In this document: in pieces, positions 7,128 through 15,605 of the stretch
Layout: every line of letters begins with the position of its first letter
Position numbering within the stretch: position 1 is the stretch's first letter
NCBI RefSeq assembly: GCF_001431425.1
Contig: NZ_LDJG01000007.1
Coordinates: forward strand, 62,001 to 126,000
Origin: Stenotrophomonas nitritireducens
GTDB taxonomy: Bacteria; Pseudomonadota; Gammaproteobacteria; Xanthomonadales; Xanthomonadaceae
Direction of reading: 5' to 3'
DNA length: 64,000 nucleotides
Notes under the pieces: generated by a model
The model's input: the letters and a program-made list of their open reading frames with translations, nothing else
Database searches by the model: none
What the model was told of the DNA's origin: nothing
Translations under genes and position numbers: made by a program

Positions 7128-7673
7128 ATGACCGATCTTCCCGCCGTCAACGACATCCTCCAGGCCAGCCAGTCGCTGGACCTTGGCGCCACCCCGGCCG
7201 AACTCCACGGTGGCCTGTGCGGCTGGCTCGCCGCCGGCGGCGCCGACCTGCCGGCCTGGCCGGCCAGGGTGCTTGCCGACGACAACCTGCCCACGCCCGA
7301 ACCGGGCAGCGCGCTCGACCGCCTGCGCGAAGCGGTGGTGGCGCAGCTGGAAGACCGCGATTTCGCCTTCGAGCTGGTGCTGGCCGCGCCGGCGGCGCCG
7401 TTGCAGGAGCGTACCGACGCGCTGTTCGACTGGTGCCGCGCGTTCCTCGGCGGCTTCGGCCTGGCTGCGGGCAAGCGCCCGGCGCTGAGCGAGGAGGGCG
7501 AGGAAGCCCTGCAGGACCTGGCGCGGCTGGCGCAGGCTTCCAGCGACGAGTTCGACAGCGCCGACGAGGACGAGGACGCGCTGGCCGAGATCGAGGAATT
7601 CGTGCGGGTAGCGGTGCTGCTGCTGCACGGCGACTGCGTGATGGGCGCGCGCCACCGCCAGCGCCTGAACTGA
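7128..7673 (+). CDS. YgfB/YecA (UPF0149) family protein
   Basis: A 181-residue acidic protein of the UPF0149 family. Seen: an N-terminal TPAELHGGLCGWLAAG motif (HGxxxG type), a mid-protein LFDWCRAFLGGFGLAAG motif characteristic of YgfB, and a highly acidic DEFDSADEDEDALAEIEEF stretch before the C-terminal helix. In Pseudomonas, YgfB has been linked to beta-lactam tolerance through control of AmpD expression; whether that holds here is unknown. The ATG at 7128 has no obvious Shine-Dalgarno sequence. It is divergent from the zapA group across 111 bp and is followed 7 bp later by pepP, the same pairing as E. coli ygfB-pepP. Confidence 0.92.
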   Translation: MTDLPAVNDILQASQSLDLGATPAELHGGLCGWLAAGGADLPAWPARVLADDNLPTPEPGSALDRLREAVVAQLEDRDFAFELVLAAPAAPLQERTDALFDWCRAFLGGFGLAAGKRPALSEEGEEALQDLARLAQASSDEFDSADEDEDALAEIEEFVRVAVLLLHGDCVMGARHRQRLN

Positions 7674-7680
7674 GCCGGCC

Positions 7681-9012
7681 ATGCACACGCTGACCGGCAT
7701 CGCGCCCGCCGAGTACGCGCATCGCCGCCGCCAGCTGATGGAGGCGGCCGGCGACGACGCCATCCTGGTGCTGCCGGCCGCGCCCGAGCGCGTGCGCAGC
7801 AACGACACGCACTACCCGTACCGGCAGGATTCGGACTTCTGGTACCTGTGCGGTTTCCCCGAGCCGGAAGCGGTGCTGGTGCTGATCCCCGGCCGCCGCC
7901 ATGGCGAGACGATCCTGTTCTGCCGCGAGCGCGACGCCGAACGCGAAGCCTGGGATGGCCCGCGCCAAGGCCAGGAAGGCGCGGTGGCGCGCTACGGCAT
8001 GGACGACGCCTATCCGATCGAGGACCTGGACGACATCCTGCCGGGCCTGCTGGAAGGGCGTTCGCGGGTCTATTACCACTTCGGCCGCGACGCCGATTTC
8101 GACCTCAAGCTGATCGGCTGGGTGAACCGGGTGCGCTCGCAGGTGCGCCACGGCGCGCAGCCGCCGCACGAGTTCCTGGAGCTGGGCCACCTGCTGCACG
8201 AGCAGCGCCTGTTCAAGTCGCCGGCCGAGATCGCGCTGATGCAGCAGGCCGCCGACATCAGCGTGCGCGCGCACCGCGCGGCGATGCGTGCCGCGCGCGC
8301 CGGCATCGGCGAATACGAACTGCAGGCCGAACTGGAACGCGAGTTCCGCCGTCACGACGCCGTGCCGGCCTACAACAGCATCGTCGGCGCCGGCGCCAAC
8401 GCCTGCGTGCTGCATTACCGCGCCAACAGCGGCGGCAGCCGCGACGGCGACCTGGTGCTGATCGATGCCGGCGCCGAATACCGCGGCTACGCCAGCGACA
8501 TCACCCGCACCTTCCCGGTCAACGGCTGCTTCAGCGCCGAGCAGCGCGCCCTGCACGAGCTGGTGCTGGCCGCGCAGGCGGCGGCGCTGGAGCAGGCGCA
8601 GCCGGGCATCGCCTATGAGGAGGGCCACCTGGCCGCGGTCGAAGTGTTGACCGAAGGCCTGCTGCGGCTGGGGCTGCTGCAGGGCGACCTGGAAGAGAAC
8701 CTCATCGAAGGCCATTACAAGCGCTTCTACCGGCACAAGACCGGGCACTGGCTCGGGTTGGACGTGCACGACGTGGGCGACTACAGGCTCGCCGGCGAAT
8801 CGCGGCTGCTGGAGGCGGGCATGGTGTTCACCATCGAACCGGGGCTGTACGTGTCGCCGGACGACGGTAGCGTGGAAGCGCGCTGGCGCGGCATCGGCAT
8901 CCGCATCGAGGACGACGTGCTGATCACCGGCGACGGCCACCTTGTGCTGACCGGCGAGCTGGAACGCAGCGCCGACGAGATCGAGGCGTTCATGGCGCGC
9001 GCGCACCCGTAG
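7681..9012 (+). CDS. pepP: Xaa-Pro aminopeptidase
   Basis: A 443-residue cytoplasmic metallopeptidase that removes an N-terminal residue preceding proline. The pita-bread catalytic domain is complete, with all five dinuclear manganese ligands: Asp262 (LIDAG), Asp273 (SDITRT), His356 (GHWLGLDVHD), Glu386 (TIEPG) and Glu410 (RIEDD). The N-terminal creatinase-like domain begins with the family's YAHRRRQLM and contains DFWYLCGFPEPEAV. The length equals E. coli PepP (441). It follows the ygfB-like gene by 7 bp. In E. coli ubiH follows pepP; here a repeat and a GH63-like gene intervene instead. Confidence 0.97.
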   Translation: MHTLTGIAPAEYAHRRRQLMEAAGDDAILVLPAAPERVRSNDTHYPYRQDSDFWYLCGFPEPEAVLVLIPGRRHGETILFCRERDAEREAWDGPRQGQEGAVARYGMDDAYPIEDLDDILPGLLEGRSRVYYHFGRDADFDLKLIGWVNRVRSQVRHGAQPPHEFLELGHLLHEQRLFKSPAEIALMQQAADISVRAHRAAMRAARAGIGEYELQAELEREFRRHDAVPAYNSIVGAGANACVLHYRANSGGSRDGDLVLIDAGAEYRGYASDITRTFPVNGCFSAEQRALHELVLAAQAAALEQAQPGIAYEEGHLAAVEVLTEGLLRLGLLQGDLEENLIEGHYKRFYRHKTGHWLGLDVHDVGDYRLAGESRLLEAGMVFTIEPGLYVSPDDGSVEARWRGIGIRIEDDVLITGDGHLVLTGELERSADEIEAFMARAHP

Positions 9013-9020
9013 CGACGTCC

Positions 9021-9092
9021 GCAGCAGCGGTTTCAGCCGCGACCAGGGTTTCCCGTCAACGCCCCGTTCGCGACTGAAACGCGCTCCTGCAG
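9021..9092. repeat. Interspersed inverted repeat, family B copy 2
   Basis: The arms GCAGCAGCGGTTTCAG and CTGAAACGCGCTCCTGC flank a centre containing GGGTTTCCCGTCAACG. The layout matches the copy upstream of rpiA and resembles the widespread xanthomonad and pseudomonad 'GGAGCGGCTTCAGCCGCGA' type of repeat. It separates pepP from the GH63-like gene. No transposase is associated with it. Confidence 0.6.
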
Positions 9093-9128
9093 AAGCATCT
9101 GCGCGGACAGAAATCACGGAGAAAGCCG

Positions 9129-11102
9129 ATGCCAGCGACATTCCACCTGCGCCTGCTGCTCGCCACAACGCTGGCCTTCGCTTCGCACGCCGTGGCGGCG
9201 CCTGCCCCCGCCGATGTGCTCGACCTGCACGGTACGCCCGCCAACGCCGACGACCGCAGCTTCAACATCTTCTTCGACGCCGGCGCCTGGCATGGCTACA
9301 GCCTGCCGGCCGCGGCCGATGCCGGCAGCGGCTTCAGCGGGCCGTTCGTGCACAGCCTCGGCGCCGGCCGCTGGGTCGGCAAGCGGATGGCGAACGTGAC
9401 GCTGAAGGATGCCGCCAGCGGCACGCCGGTCGCGCTGCGCGAGGTCGCCAGTCACGCATGGCCGGGTTATCTGGAACGGCGCTTCGAGGGCGATGGGGTG
9501 CGCCTGCGGCAGGTGCTGTACTTCGCCGATGCGCGGCGTGCGTTGGTGCGCATCGAGTTGGATGCGACCACCGCACGCACGCTGGACATCGCGGTGGAGG
9601 CCGAGCCGATGCTGGCGCCCGGCGATGCCCTCACGCTGCGGGACGATGCGCTGGTGCAGACCTTTGCCGGCAGCGACGAAGCGCTGCTGACCCGGTTGCA
9701 GATGGACGCGGGCCGGATGCCGCCGCAGCAGGACCGGCAGGGCCATCGCTTCGCCTCGGCGGCGCCATTGCGGCTGCAGCCGGGACAGCCGTTGACGCTG
9801 GTGCTGGAGCAGTACCTGTCGGCGGAGACCGGCACCGCCGTGCCGCCCATCGCCGACGAACCGGCGCGGTGGCGGGACAACCGCGCGCGCTGGGACGGCT
9901 ACCTGCGCGCGGTCGCGGCCAGCCATGTCGATGGCGTGCCCGACGAAGTGGCGCAGCGTGTCGCGGTGAAGGCGGTGCAGACCCTGATCGGCAACTGGCG
10001 CTCCGCACGTGGCGATCTGCATCACGACGGTGTCATTCCGTCGTATTCGGCCGACTACTTCAACGGTTTCTGGGCCTGGGATTCGTGGAAGCACGCCGCC
10101 GCGCTGGCGTGGTTCGCGCCGGAGCTGGCGCGCGACCAGATGCGCGCGATGTTCGACTACCAGGCCGCCAACGGCATGGTCGCCGACAGCGTCTACCTGG
10201 ACGCGAAGGAGAACAACTGGCGCAACACCAAGCCGCCGCTCGCTGCCTGGGCGACGCGGGAAATCCACCGCGCCACCGGCGATGCGGCCTTCGTCGCCGA
10301 GATGTACGACAGGCTGGTGCGCTACCACCGCTGGTGGTTCGCCGAGCGCGACCACGACCGCAACGGGCTGGCCGAATTCGGCGCCACCGACGGCACCCGC
10401 ATCGCCGCGGCCTGGGAAAGCGGCATGGACAACGCGGTGCGCTTCGACGACGCGAAGATGCTGGCCAATGGCGAGGGGGCGTGGTCGCTGGACCAGGAAT
10501 CGGTGGACCTTAATGCCTACCTCTATCGCGAAAAGCTCGACCTGGCCGGACTGGCCGAGGTGCTCGGCAAACGCGATGAAGCCGCTGCGTGGCGGCATGA
10601 CGCCGGGGCGATGAAGCAGCGCATCGGCACGCGCTTCTTCGATGCAGCCGCCGGCTGGTTCTTCGATGCGCGCCTGGGCACGGGCGAGCGCATCGGCGTG
10701 TTCGGATCCGAAGGCTGGACGCCGCTGTGGGCTGGTCTGGCCAGCCCGGTGCAGGCGCGCGCGGTGATCGCGACCATGCTCGACCCGGCGCGCTTCGCCA
10801 CGCCGATGCCGCTGCCGACGCTGGCGGCCGACGATCCGCGCTTCTCGCCGGTCAAGGGCTATTGGCGCGGGCCGCTGTGGCTGGACCAGGCGCGCTTCGG
10901 TGTGGAGGCACTGCGCCGTTACGACCAGGCGGATGCGGCCGATGCGCTGAGCGCGCGCCTGCTGCTGGCCGCCGATGGCCTGGCCGCACAGGCGCCGATG
11001 TACGAGAACTACGACCCGACTACCGGCAAGGGCTACCAGGCGCGCAACTTCAGCTGGTCGGCGGCCAGCTACCTGTGGCTGCTGGGCATCGGCCGCGAAT
11101 GA
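9129..11102 (+). CDS. Exported GH63 (YgjK-like) glucosidase family protein
   Basis: A 657-residue protein with a signal peptide (cleavage near AVAAPAP, ~25). An N-terminal beta-sandwich region of ~250 residues precedes an (alpha/alpha)6-barrel. Catalytic-type signatures of GH63/YgjK are visible: GFWAWDSWK around Asp318, ESGMDNA with Asp434 (acid/base position) and MYENYDPTTGKGY with Glu626 (base position). A periplasmic alpha-glycosidase acting on an oligosaccharide is likely; the exact sugar cannot be read. The ATG at 9129 has GGAG 6-7 bases upstream. No sugar transporter, TonB receptor or regulator is nearby, which is unusual for xanthomonad glycosidases. The gene is bracketed by interspersed repeats, so it may be a later insertion downstream of pepP. 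Confidence 0.85.
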   Translation: MPATFHLRLLLATTLAFASHAVAAPAPADVLDLHGTPANADDRSFNIFFDAGAWHGYSLPAAADAGSGFSGPFVHSLGAGRWVGKRMANVTLKDAASGTPVALREVASHAWPGYLERRFEGDGVRLRQVLYFADARRALVRIELDATTARTLDIAVEAEPMLAPGDALTLRDDALVQTFAGSDEALLTRLQMDAGRMPPQQDRQGHRFASAAPLRLQPGQPLTLVLEQYLSAETGTAVPPIADEPARWRDNRARWDGYLRAVAASHVDGVPDEVAQRVAVKAVQTLIGNWRSARGDLHHDGVIPSYSADYFNGFWAWDSWKHAAALAWFAPELARDQMRAMFDYQAANGMVADSVYLDAKENNWRNTKPPLAAWATREIHRATGDAAFVAEMYDRLVRYHRWWFAERDHDRNGLAEFGATDGTRIAAAWESGMDNAVRFDDAKMLANGEGAWSLDQESVDLNAYLYREKLDLAGLAEVLGKRDEAAAWRHDAGAMKQRIGTRFFDAAAGWFFDARLGTGERIGVFGSEGWTPLWAGLASPVQARAVIATMLDPARFATPMPLPTLAADDPRFSPVKGYWRGPLWLDQARFGVEALRRYDQADAADALSARLLLAADGLAAQAPMYENYDPTTGKGYQARNFSWSAASYLWLLGIGRE

Positions 11103-11110
11103 GGCGACGC

Positions 11111-11241
11111 CTGCAGGAGCGCACGGATGCGAGCTCCTGCAGGGCATGCGGGGCGAGCCCCGCATCTACACACCCTTAGGTGCCGGGCTTGCCCGGTACG
11201 GGCTTCACCGGGAAACCATACGGGACAAGCCCCGCATCTAC
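11111..11241. repeat. Composite interspersed repeat: family B piece plus two GTAG-type REPs
   Basis: A 10-bp inverted repeat, CTGCAGGAGC / GCTCCTGCAG (11111-11142), is followed by two REP-like units read on the minus strand, each headed by GTAGATGCGGGGC. One is a hairpin at 11146-11169 and the other ends with CTAC at 11238-11241. The core between them contains GGGCTTCACCGGGAAAC, similar to the core of the other repeats in this window. The remainder of the 11103-11275 gap shows no gene. Confidence 0.6.
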
Positions 11242-11275
11242 GGGGTGCGTCCCCGGTTGCATGCCTGCGATGGGC

Positions 11276-12598
11276 TCAGGCTGCGAACACCGGGCGCGTG
11301 AGGTTGTCGGCCTCGCCGTCGGTGCACAGCACTTCGTCCTCGATGCGGATGCCGCCGTAGGGGCGGAAGAAATCCACGCGGTCCCAGTCCACGCTGGCGG
11401 CGTTGCCGGCCTGCTTCACTTCGTCCAGCAGCATGTCGATGAAGTACACGCCCGGTTCGATGGTGACCACCATGCCCGGTTCCAGCACGCGGGTCATGCG
11501 CAGGTAGGGATGGCCGGCCGGGCGCTCGATGCGGCCGCCGCGGTCGCTGGCGGCGAAGCCGGCCACGTCGTGCACCTGCGCGCCGATCAGGTGGCCGATG
11601 CCGTGCGGGAAGAACGCCGCGCTGACGCCGCTGGCCAGCGCCGCTTCCGGCGACACGGTGATGACGCCGAAATCCTTGAGGATGCCCATCAGCGCCAGGT
11701 GCGCATCGACGTGCAGCTGCTTGTAGTCGAAGCCGCCACGCACCGCCGCGCACATTTTCCGCTGCGCGGCGTCCACCGCGTCGATCAGCGCCTGGAACTC
11801 GTCATGGCCGGCGGCGGCGTAGGTGCGGGTGATGTCGCTGGCATAGCCATGCGCGGAGGCGCCGGCGTCGATCAGGAAGCTGCGCGCGGGCTGCGGCGTG
11901 GTATGGCCGAGGTCGGTGTAGTGCAGCACCGCCGCGTGCTCGTCGAGGGCGATGATGTTGCCGTAGGGCAGTTCGTTGGCGTCCTGGCCCACGGCGCTGC
12001 AATAGGCCATGTGGATGCCGAATTCGCTGGCGCCGGCACGGAACGCGGCCTCGGCGGCGCGGTGGCCGCGCACCGCGTGCACCTGCGCCTGGCGCATCAG
12101 CGCGATCTCGTAGGGCGTCTTGAACGCGCGCTGGTATTCCAGGTAGTCGATGACCGGCTGCGGATTGTTGGGCACGAAGCTGCCCAGCGCGCTCTGCGGC
12201 TCGCCGAGGATCGCGCAGCGCGCCGGATCCTTCGGCAACAGGGCCAGGGCTTCTTCCGGCGTGCGGATGACGTGGATGTCGAAATGCTCGACCCACCAGC
12301 CGCTGGGCGCGGCCGGCACCGCGTGCCAGTAGTCGTGCGGCTGGTGGTAGACCAGCTGCGGGCGGCGGCCGGGCGTGTACACCAGCCAGCTGTCCGGCAG
12401 GCGGGTCAGCGGCAGCCAGGTCTTGAATTGCGGGTTGACCGCGTACGGGTAGTCGCGGTCGTCGAACAGCTGGTAATGCAGGCGGCCGCTGGGCACGACC
12501 AGGTGATCGAAGCCGCCGCGGGCCAGGGCTTCGTCGGCGCGGCGGGCGAGCACGCCCAGGTGGTCGGAATACAGGGCGCCGGGGTCGGGCAGGTTCAT
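11276..12598 (-). CDS. pepQ: Xaa-Pro dipeptidase (prolidase)
   Basis: A 440-residue cytoplasmic enzyme that cleaves Xaa-Pro dipeptides, and whose relatives also hydrolyse organophosphate esters. The M24 catalytic residues are all in place: Asp244 and Asp255 (FLIDAG and SDITRTY), His336 (PHGIGHLIG), Glu381 (TIEPGVYF) and Glu420 (IRIEDE). The length is nearly identical to E. coli PepQ (443). The N-terminal domain includes the bacterial prolidase motif FDDRDYPYAVNPQFK. The ATG is at 12598. It is paralogous to the nearby pepP but much closer to the PepQ branch. It stands 79 bp downstream of the PilZ gene on the same strand. Confidence 0.97.
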   Translation of the reverse strand: MNLPDPGALYSDHLGVLARRADEALARGGFDHLVVPSGRLHYQLFDDRDYPYAVNPQFKTWLPLTRLPDSWLVYTPGRRPQLVYHQPHDYWHAVPAAPSGWWVEHFDIHVIRTPEEALALLPKDPARCAILGEPQSALGSFVPNNPQPVIDYLEYQRAFKTPYEIALMRQAQVHAVRGHRAAEAAFRAGASEFGIHMAYCSAVGQDANELPYGNIIALDEHAAVLHYTDLGHTTPQPARSFLIDAGASAHGYASDITRTYAAAGHDEFQALIDAVDAAQRKMCAAVRGGFDYKQLHVDAHLALMGILKDFGVITVSPEAALASGVSAAFFPHGIGHLIGAQVHDVAGFAASDRGGRIERPAGHPYLRMTRVLEPGMVVTIEPGVYFIDMLLDEVKQAGNAASVDWDRVDFFRPYGGIRIEDEVLCTDGEADNLTRPVFAA

Positions 12599-12677
12599 GG
12601 TGGGGCTCGCGGCAAGGCTGGAATCGAACCACGATTCTGCCGCAATCGGCCCCGGGCCGCTGTGCCGGTTCCGTCGT

Positions 12678-13025
12678 TCAGGAGGCCGGAAGATTGGATT
12701 CGATCCACTGCCGCAGGCGTTCGCGGTGGGTCTTTTCCAGGGTCAGGAAGCGGAAGCCGGCCCAGAAGTGGCCCGGCGCCTGCGCCGCCTCGCGCCACAG
12801 CAGGTGCACGCCGACGTCGACCGGCTGCTCGCCGCCGCGGCCATCGGGGACCGGGAAGCGCAGCTGGTAGAGCGCGTCCTCGTTGAGCGGTTCGGAGGCG
12901 ATCAGCAGCATGCCGGTTTCGGACACGTTGCCGAGCCGCCCGATCACGCCGGCGGTCATCGTGTCGGTGACCGGCACCAGGGCCGGCACCTGCAGGCGCG
13001 GGGCGCGCCGGGTTTCGGGGATCAT
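12678..13025 (-). CDS. PilZ-domain protein
   Basis: A 115-residue protein consisting of one PilZ domain. The N-terminus ETRRAPRLQVPALVPV contains the RxxxR-like c-di-GMP contact region (RRAPR), and the second motif is represented by NVSETGMLL (D/NxSxxG type). Both are close to consensus, so cyclic-di-GMP binding is plausible but not certain. The C-terminus FWAGFRFLTLEKTHRERLRQWI is typical of the family. Its ATG overlaps the stop of the DUF1631 gene by four bases (ATGA), so the two are produced together. It probably reports c-di-GMP to a partner; the obvious candidate is the DUF1631 protein. Confidence 0.88.
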   Translation of the reverse strand: MIPETRRAPRLQVPALVPVTDTMTAGVIGRLGNVSETGMLLIASEPLNEDALYQLRFPVPDGRGGEQPVDVGVHLLWREAAQAPGHFWAGFRFLTLEKTHRERLRQWIESNLPAS

Positions 13026-15520
13026 GCGGACTCCGGAGCGGTGTGGCCGCCGGCGAGCGAGCGCAGGGCGCGGACGGTGGCCTGCCAGGCGCGGTCGATC
13101 AGGCGGCCGCGGTCCTCGGTGACGATGCGCAGCTGGTCGCGCGCCATCAGCCGCGCCAGCGCGTCGAGCGAATGCTCGGCCATCTTCTGCCCGCGCTGGT
13201 TCACGAACAGCGCGTTGTCGGTGACCAGGCTGTACCAGGACAGGCGCAGGCGGCGGGTGTCGCCCTGCTGGTTGGTGGTGAATTCGAACCAGGTGCCGAA
13301 CGGCAGCGTGCGCAGCTGGCGGTAATAGCCTTCCTCGGCCGGGGTGCGCTCGGAAGGCGGCGGCGCCTGCGGGTCCGCTCCGTCCTTGCCGTCGCCACCG
13401 CCGAGCCGGGCGCGGGCCTTGAGCCGGGCGGCCAGTTCGGTGCGCGAGGTGATCTCGTCCTCGCCGCCGGGCGTGGACAGGCGCCGGGCGATCGCGCCGG
13501 CCTCGTCCTCGTGGTAGCCGACCTGCAGCAGCGATTCCTCGATCTGGCCGCCCAGCGCCGGATCGGCCGCGCCTTCGGCGCTGGCGGTGATCTCGCCGAT
13601 GCGGCGGGTGGCTTCCTGACGCTGGCGCCATTCCTCCGAGTCCTCGCCCTGGCGCAGCAGGGTCAGGGTCAGTACGTCGCTCCAGGCTTCGTGCAGCAGG
13701 GTCTGCACGAACCGGGGCGGCGTCGCCGCGCTGCACAGCTGGCCGATGGTGCGGCCGGCCAGCTGCTTGGCCGCCTCCAGCCGCTCCTTGCCGCGCGCTG
13801 CCTCGATCTGCCGGCGCTCGGTGACCTCGGCCTTGCGTACCGCCGCCTGCAGGTGCGACTGCACCTGGCGGTTGGCGGCGGCGAACACGGATTCGTCGCC
13901 CTGGTATTCGGCGACCACGCGGTCCACCGCTTCGCCTAGCTTCTGCAGCAGCACCGGGTCGCCATCGTCCTCGCCCAGCCATACCGCGCCGGATTCGGCC
14001 ACGGTGTTGAGCAGTTCGCGCGCCGGGTGCTGGTCGCGGATGAAGAACGCCTCGTCGCCGACGGCGGCGCGCGCCAGCGGCACCTGCAGGCGGTTGAGCA
14101 GGTCGCTGGCCGGGCCGTCGGCGCGCACTTCGCGCTGGATCTGGCCGTAGAGCATGCCCAGCAGGTCCAGGGTGTTGCTGTCGCGGGGCGAGAGCGTGGC
14201 GCTTTGGCCATGCTCGGCGCGCACCTGCGACAGCAGCGCCTTCTGGATGTCGCCGAAGCTGCGCCGCGTGCCCTGTGCCGCGCCCTGCGGCTGCAGGCGC
14301 GCGAGCACGTCCATCACCGCCTCGCTGGGAACGGCGCGTGCCGGCACCGCCGGTGCGGCGGCCTGCAGCGTCGCGGCCATGCTGGCCAGGTCGGCCACCG
14401 GGGCGGACGGAGCGCCTGCAGCGCCTGGCGCGGCGGCGGTGGCGCCAGCAGGGCGCTGCTGGCCTGCCAGGGCGGCCAGGGCGGCGAGCATGTCGGCGGG
14501 CGGAACCGCGCCGCCAGCGCCATTGCCGGCACCGGACTGCAGCTGCTGCGCCAGCAACTGGCGCGCGGTATCGAGCAGTTCGTGCAGCGAGGCCATGCCG
14601 GCCGGGGTCGGGGCGGAGGCCGTGCCCGGTCCCGGTCCCGTCGATGCGGGCGCTGGCGCCGCTGGCGTGGGCATTGCGCCCATCGCGGCGTCCGCCCACG
14701 ACGCCGCCGGCGCCTGTCCCTGCCAATGGGTGAGCGGCCGCGGCGCGGCTGCGGCCTGGCCCTCGCGCGTGGCGCCCGCGGCGGGCGCGCCGACGGTGCG
14801 GCGCTGGCCCGCGGGGCGCGGCAGATAGGGGATGTAGACCAGCCCGGGCAATACGCCTTCGCGGGCCAGCAGGATGTTCAGGCGGTCCAGCAGTTCGACG
14901 TGCCGTTCCAGTGCCTGCCGTTCGAACACGTGGTAGAGCTGCTGCTGCGCTTCCAGGTTCAGGCCCAGCCGCTCGCCGCAGGCACGCAGTATCCGGCACA
15001 GCGCGTGCGGGCCCACCGGCAGCCGCTCGGCGTCGAATGCCGGCTGCGCGCAGAGCACGCCGAAGCGCTGCCCGAGCAGCTGCAGGTGCGACTGCGCGCG
15101 GTAGCTTTCGCGCCGCGCCATTTCGTGCAGGACGATGTCGCGGTCGATGTCGGTGTCGTTGACCAGGGTCATCGCCGGTATCGCCGGCGCCGGCGTGGCG
15201 CCGGGCGTGGACGGTTCGCGCAGCCGCGCCAGGTCGTCGGCCAGCGCGTCCAGGAACCAGCCGGGGAATTCGGCGGCATGCACGCCCAGCTGGCGGATCT
15301 GCGCGTAGACGTCGGCCTGGACCTGGCTGTTGCGCGCCTTCTCGGCGAGGCCGAACAGTTCGCGTTCCAGCTGCACCATGGTCAGCTGCAGCGGCGAGGC
15401 CAGCACCTGCGCGGCGATGCCGTGGACGGCTTCGAGCAGATGGCGCACGCGTTCGGGGACCTGCGCGCCGGCGAGCCGGGCGAGCGCCTGGCTGGAGGAG
15501 CTTGCTGTAATGCCTGACAT
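13022..15520 (-). CDS. DUF1631 family protein
   Basis: An 832-residue soluble, helical protein of the DUF1631 family, which is widespread in beta- and gammaproteobacteria and sometimes mislabelled thymidine phosphorylase. Seen: an N-terminal helical region (VPERVRHLLEAVHGIAAQVL), the conserved RRESYRAQSHLQLLGQRFGVL, an Ala/Pro/Gly-rich low-complexity region at about 260-400, and a C-terminal part with IRDQHPARELLNTVAE and a terminal DRAWQATVRALRSLAGG. No enzyme motif is visible. I took the ATG at 15520, which has GGAAAG upstream; an ATG at 15562 would add 14 residues. Coupling to a PilZ gene hints at a c-di-GMP or surface-related role. That is inference. Confidence 0.85.
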   Translation of the reverse strand: MSGITASSSSQALARLAGAQVPERVRHLLEAVHGIAAQVLASPLQLTMVQLERELFGLAEKARNSQVQADVYAQIRQLGVHAAEFPGWFLDALADDLARLREPSTPGATPAPAIPAMTLVNDTDIDRDIVLHEMARRESYRAQSHLQLLGQRFGVLCAQPAFDAERLPVGPHALCRILRACGERLGLNLEAQQQLYHVFERQALERHVELLDRLNILLAREGVLPGLVYIPYLPRPAGQRRTVGAPAAGATREGQAAAAPRPLTHWQGQAPAASWADAAMGAMPTPAAPAPASTGPGPGTASAPTPAGMASLHELLDTARQLLAQQLQSGAGNGAGGAVPPADMLAALAALAGQQRPAGATAAAPGAAGAPSAPVADLASMAATLQAAAPAVPARAVPSEAVMDVLARLQPQGAAQGTRRSFGDIQKALLSQVRAEHGQSATLSPRDSNTLDLLGMLYGQIQREVRADGPASDLLNRLQVPLARAAVGDEAFFIRDQHPARELLNTVAESGAVWLGEDDGDPVLLQKLGEAVDRVVAEYQGDESVFAAANRQVQSHLQAAVRKAEVTERRQIEAARGKERLEAAKQLAGRTIGQLCSAATPPRFVQTLLHEAWSDVLTLTLLRQGEDSEEWRQRQEATRRIGEITASAEGAADPALGGQIEESLLQVGYHEDEAGAIARRLSTPGGEDEITSRTELAARLKARARLGGGDGKDGADPQAPPPSERTPAEEGYYRQLRTLPFGTWFEFTTNQQGDTRRLRLSWYSLVTDNALFVNQRGQKMAEHSLDALARLMARDQLRIVTEDRGRLIDRAWQATVRALRSLAGGHTAPESA

Positions 15521-15605
15521 CCGATGTGCTTTCCACGCCCCCTGGTGGGCGATTTCTATCATTTCGCCGGTGGCGCCGCCACTTGCGGGGCGGCGATGGC
15601 CCTGT

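Noticed and set aside
12612..12634. tRNA T-arm-like sequence on the minus strand before pepQ
   Set aside because: The TTCGATT loop is present but the stem does not pair, and no acceptor or anticodon arm is found.
14027..15517. A 496-codon antisense frame
   Set aside because: Opposite-strand shadow of DUF1631, with biased Arg/Gly/Ala composition and no family similarity. Similar long shadows occur throughout the window because of high GC.
12678..15536. A 952-codon open frame overlapping the DUF1631 gene on the same strand
   Set aside because: Only its last 115 codons (PilZ) look like protein. The rest is a GC-rich out-of-frame shadow, with Arg/Ala/Pro-rich composition.
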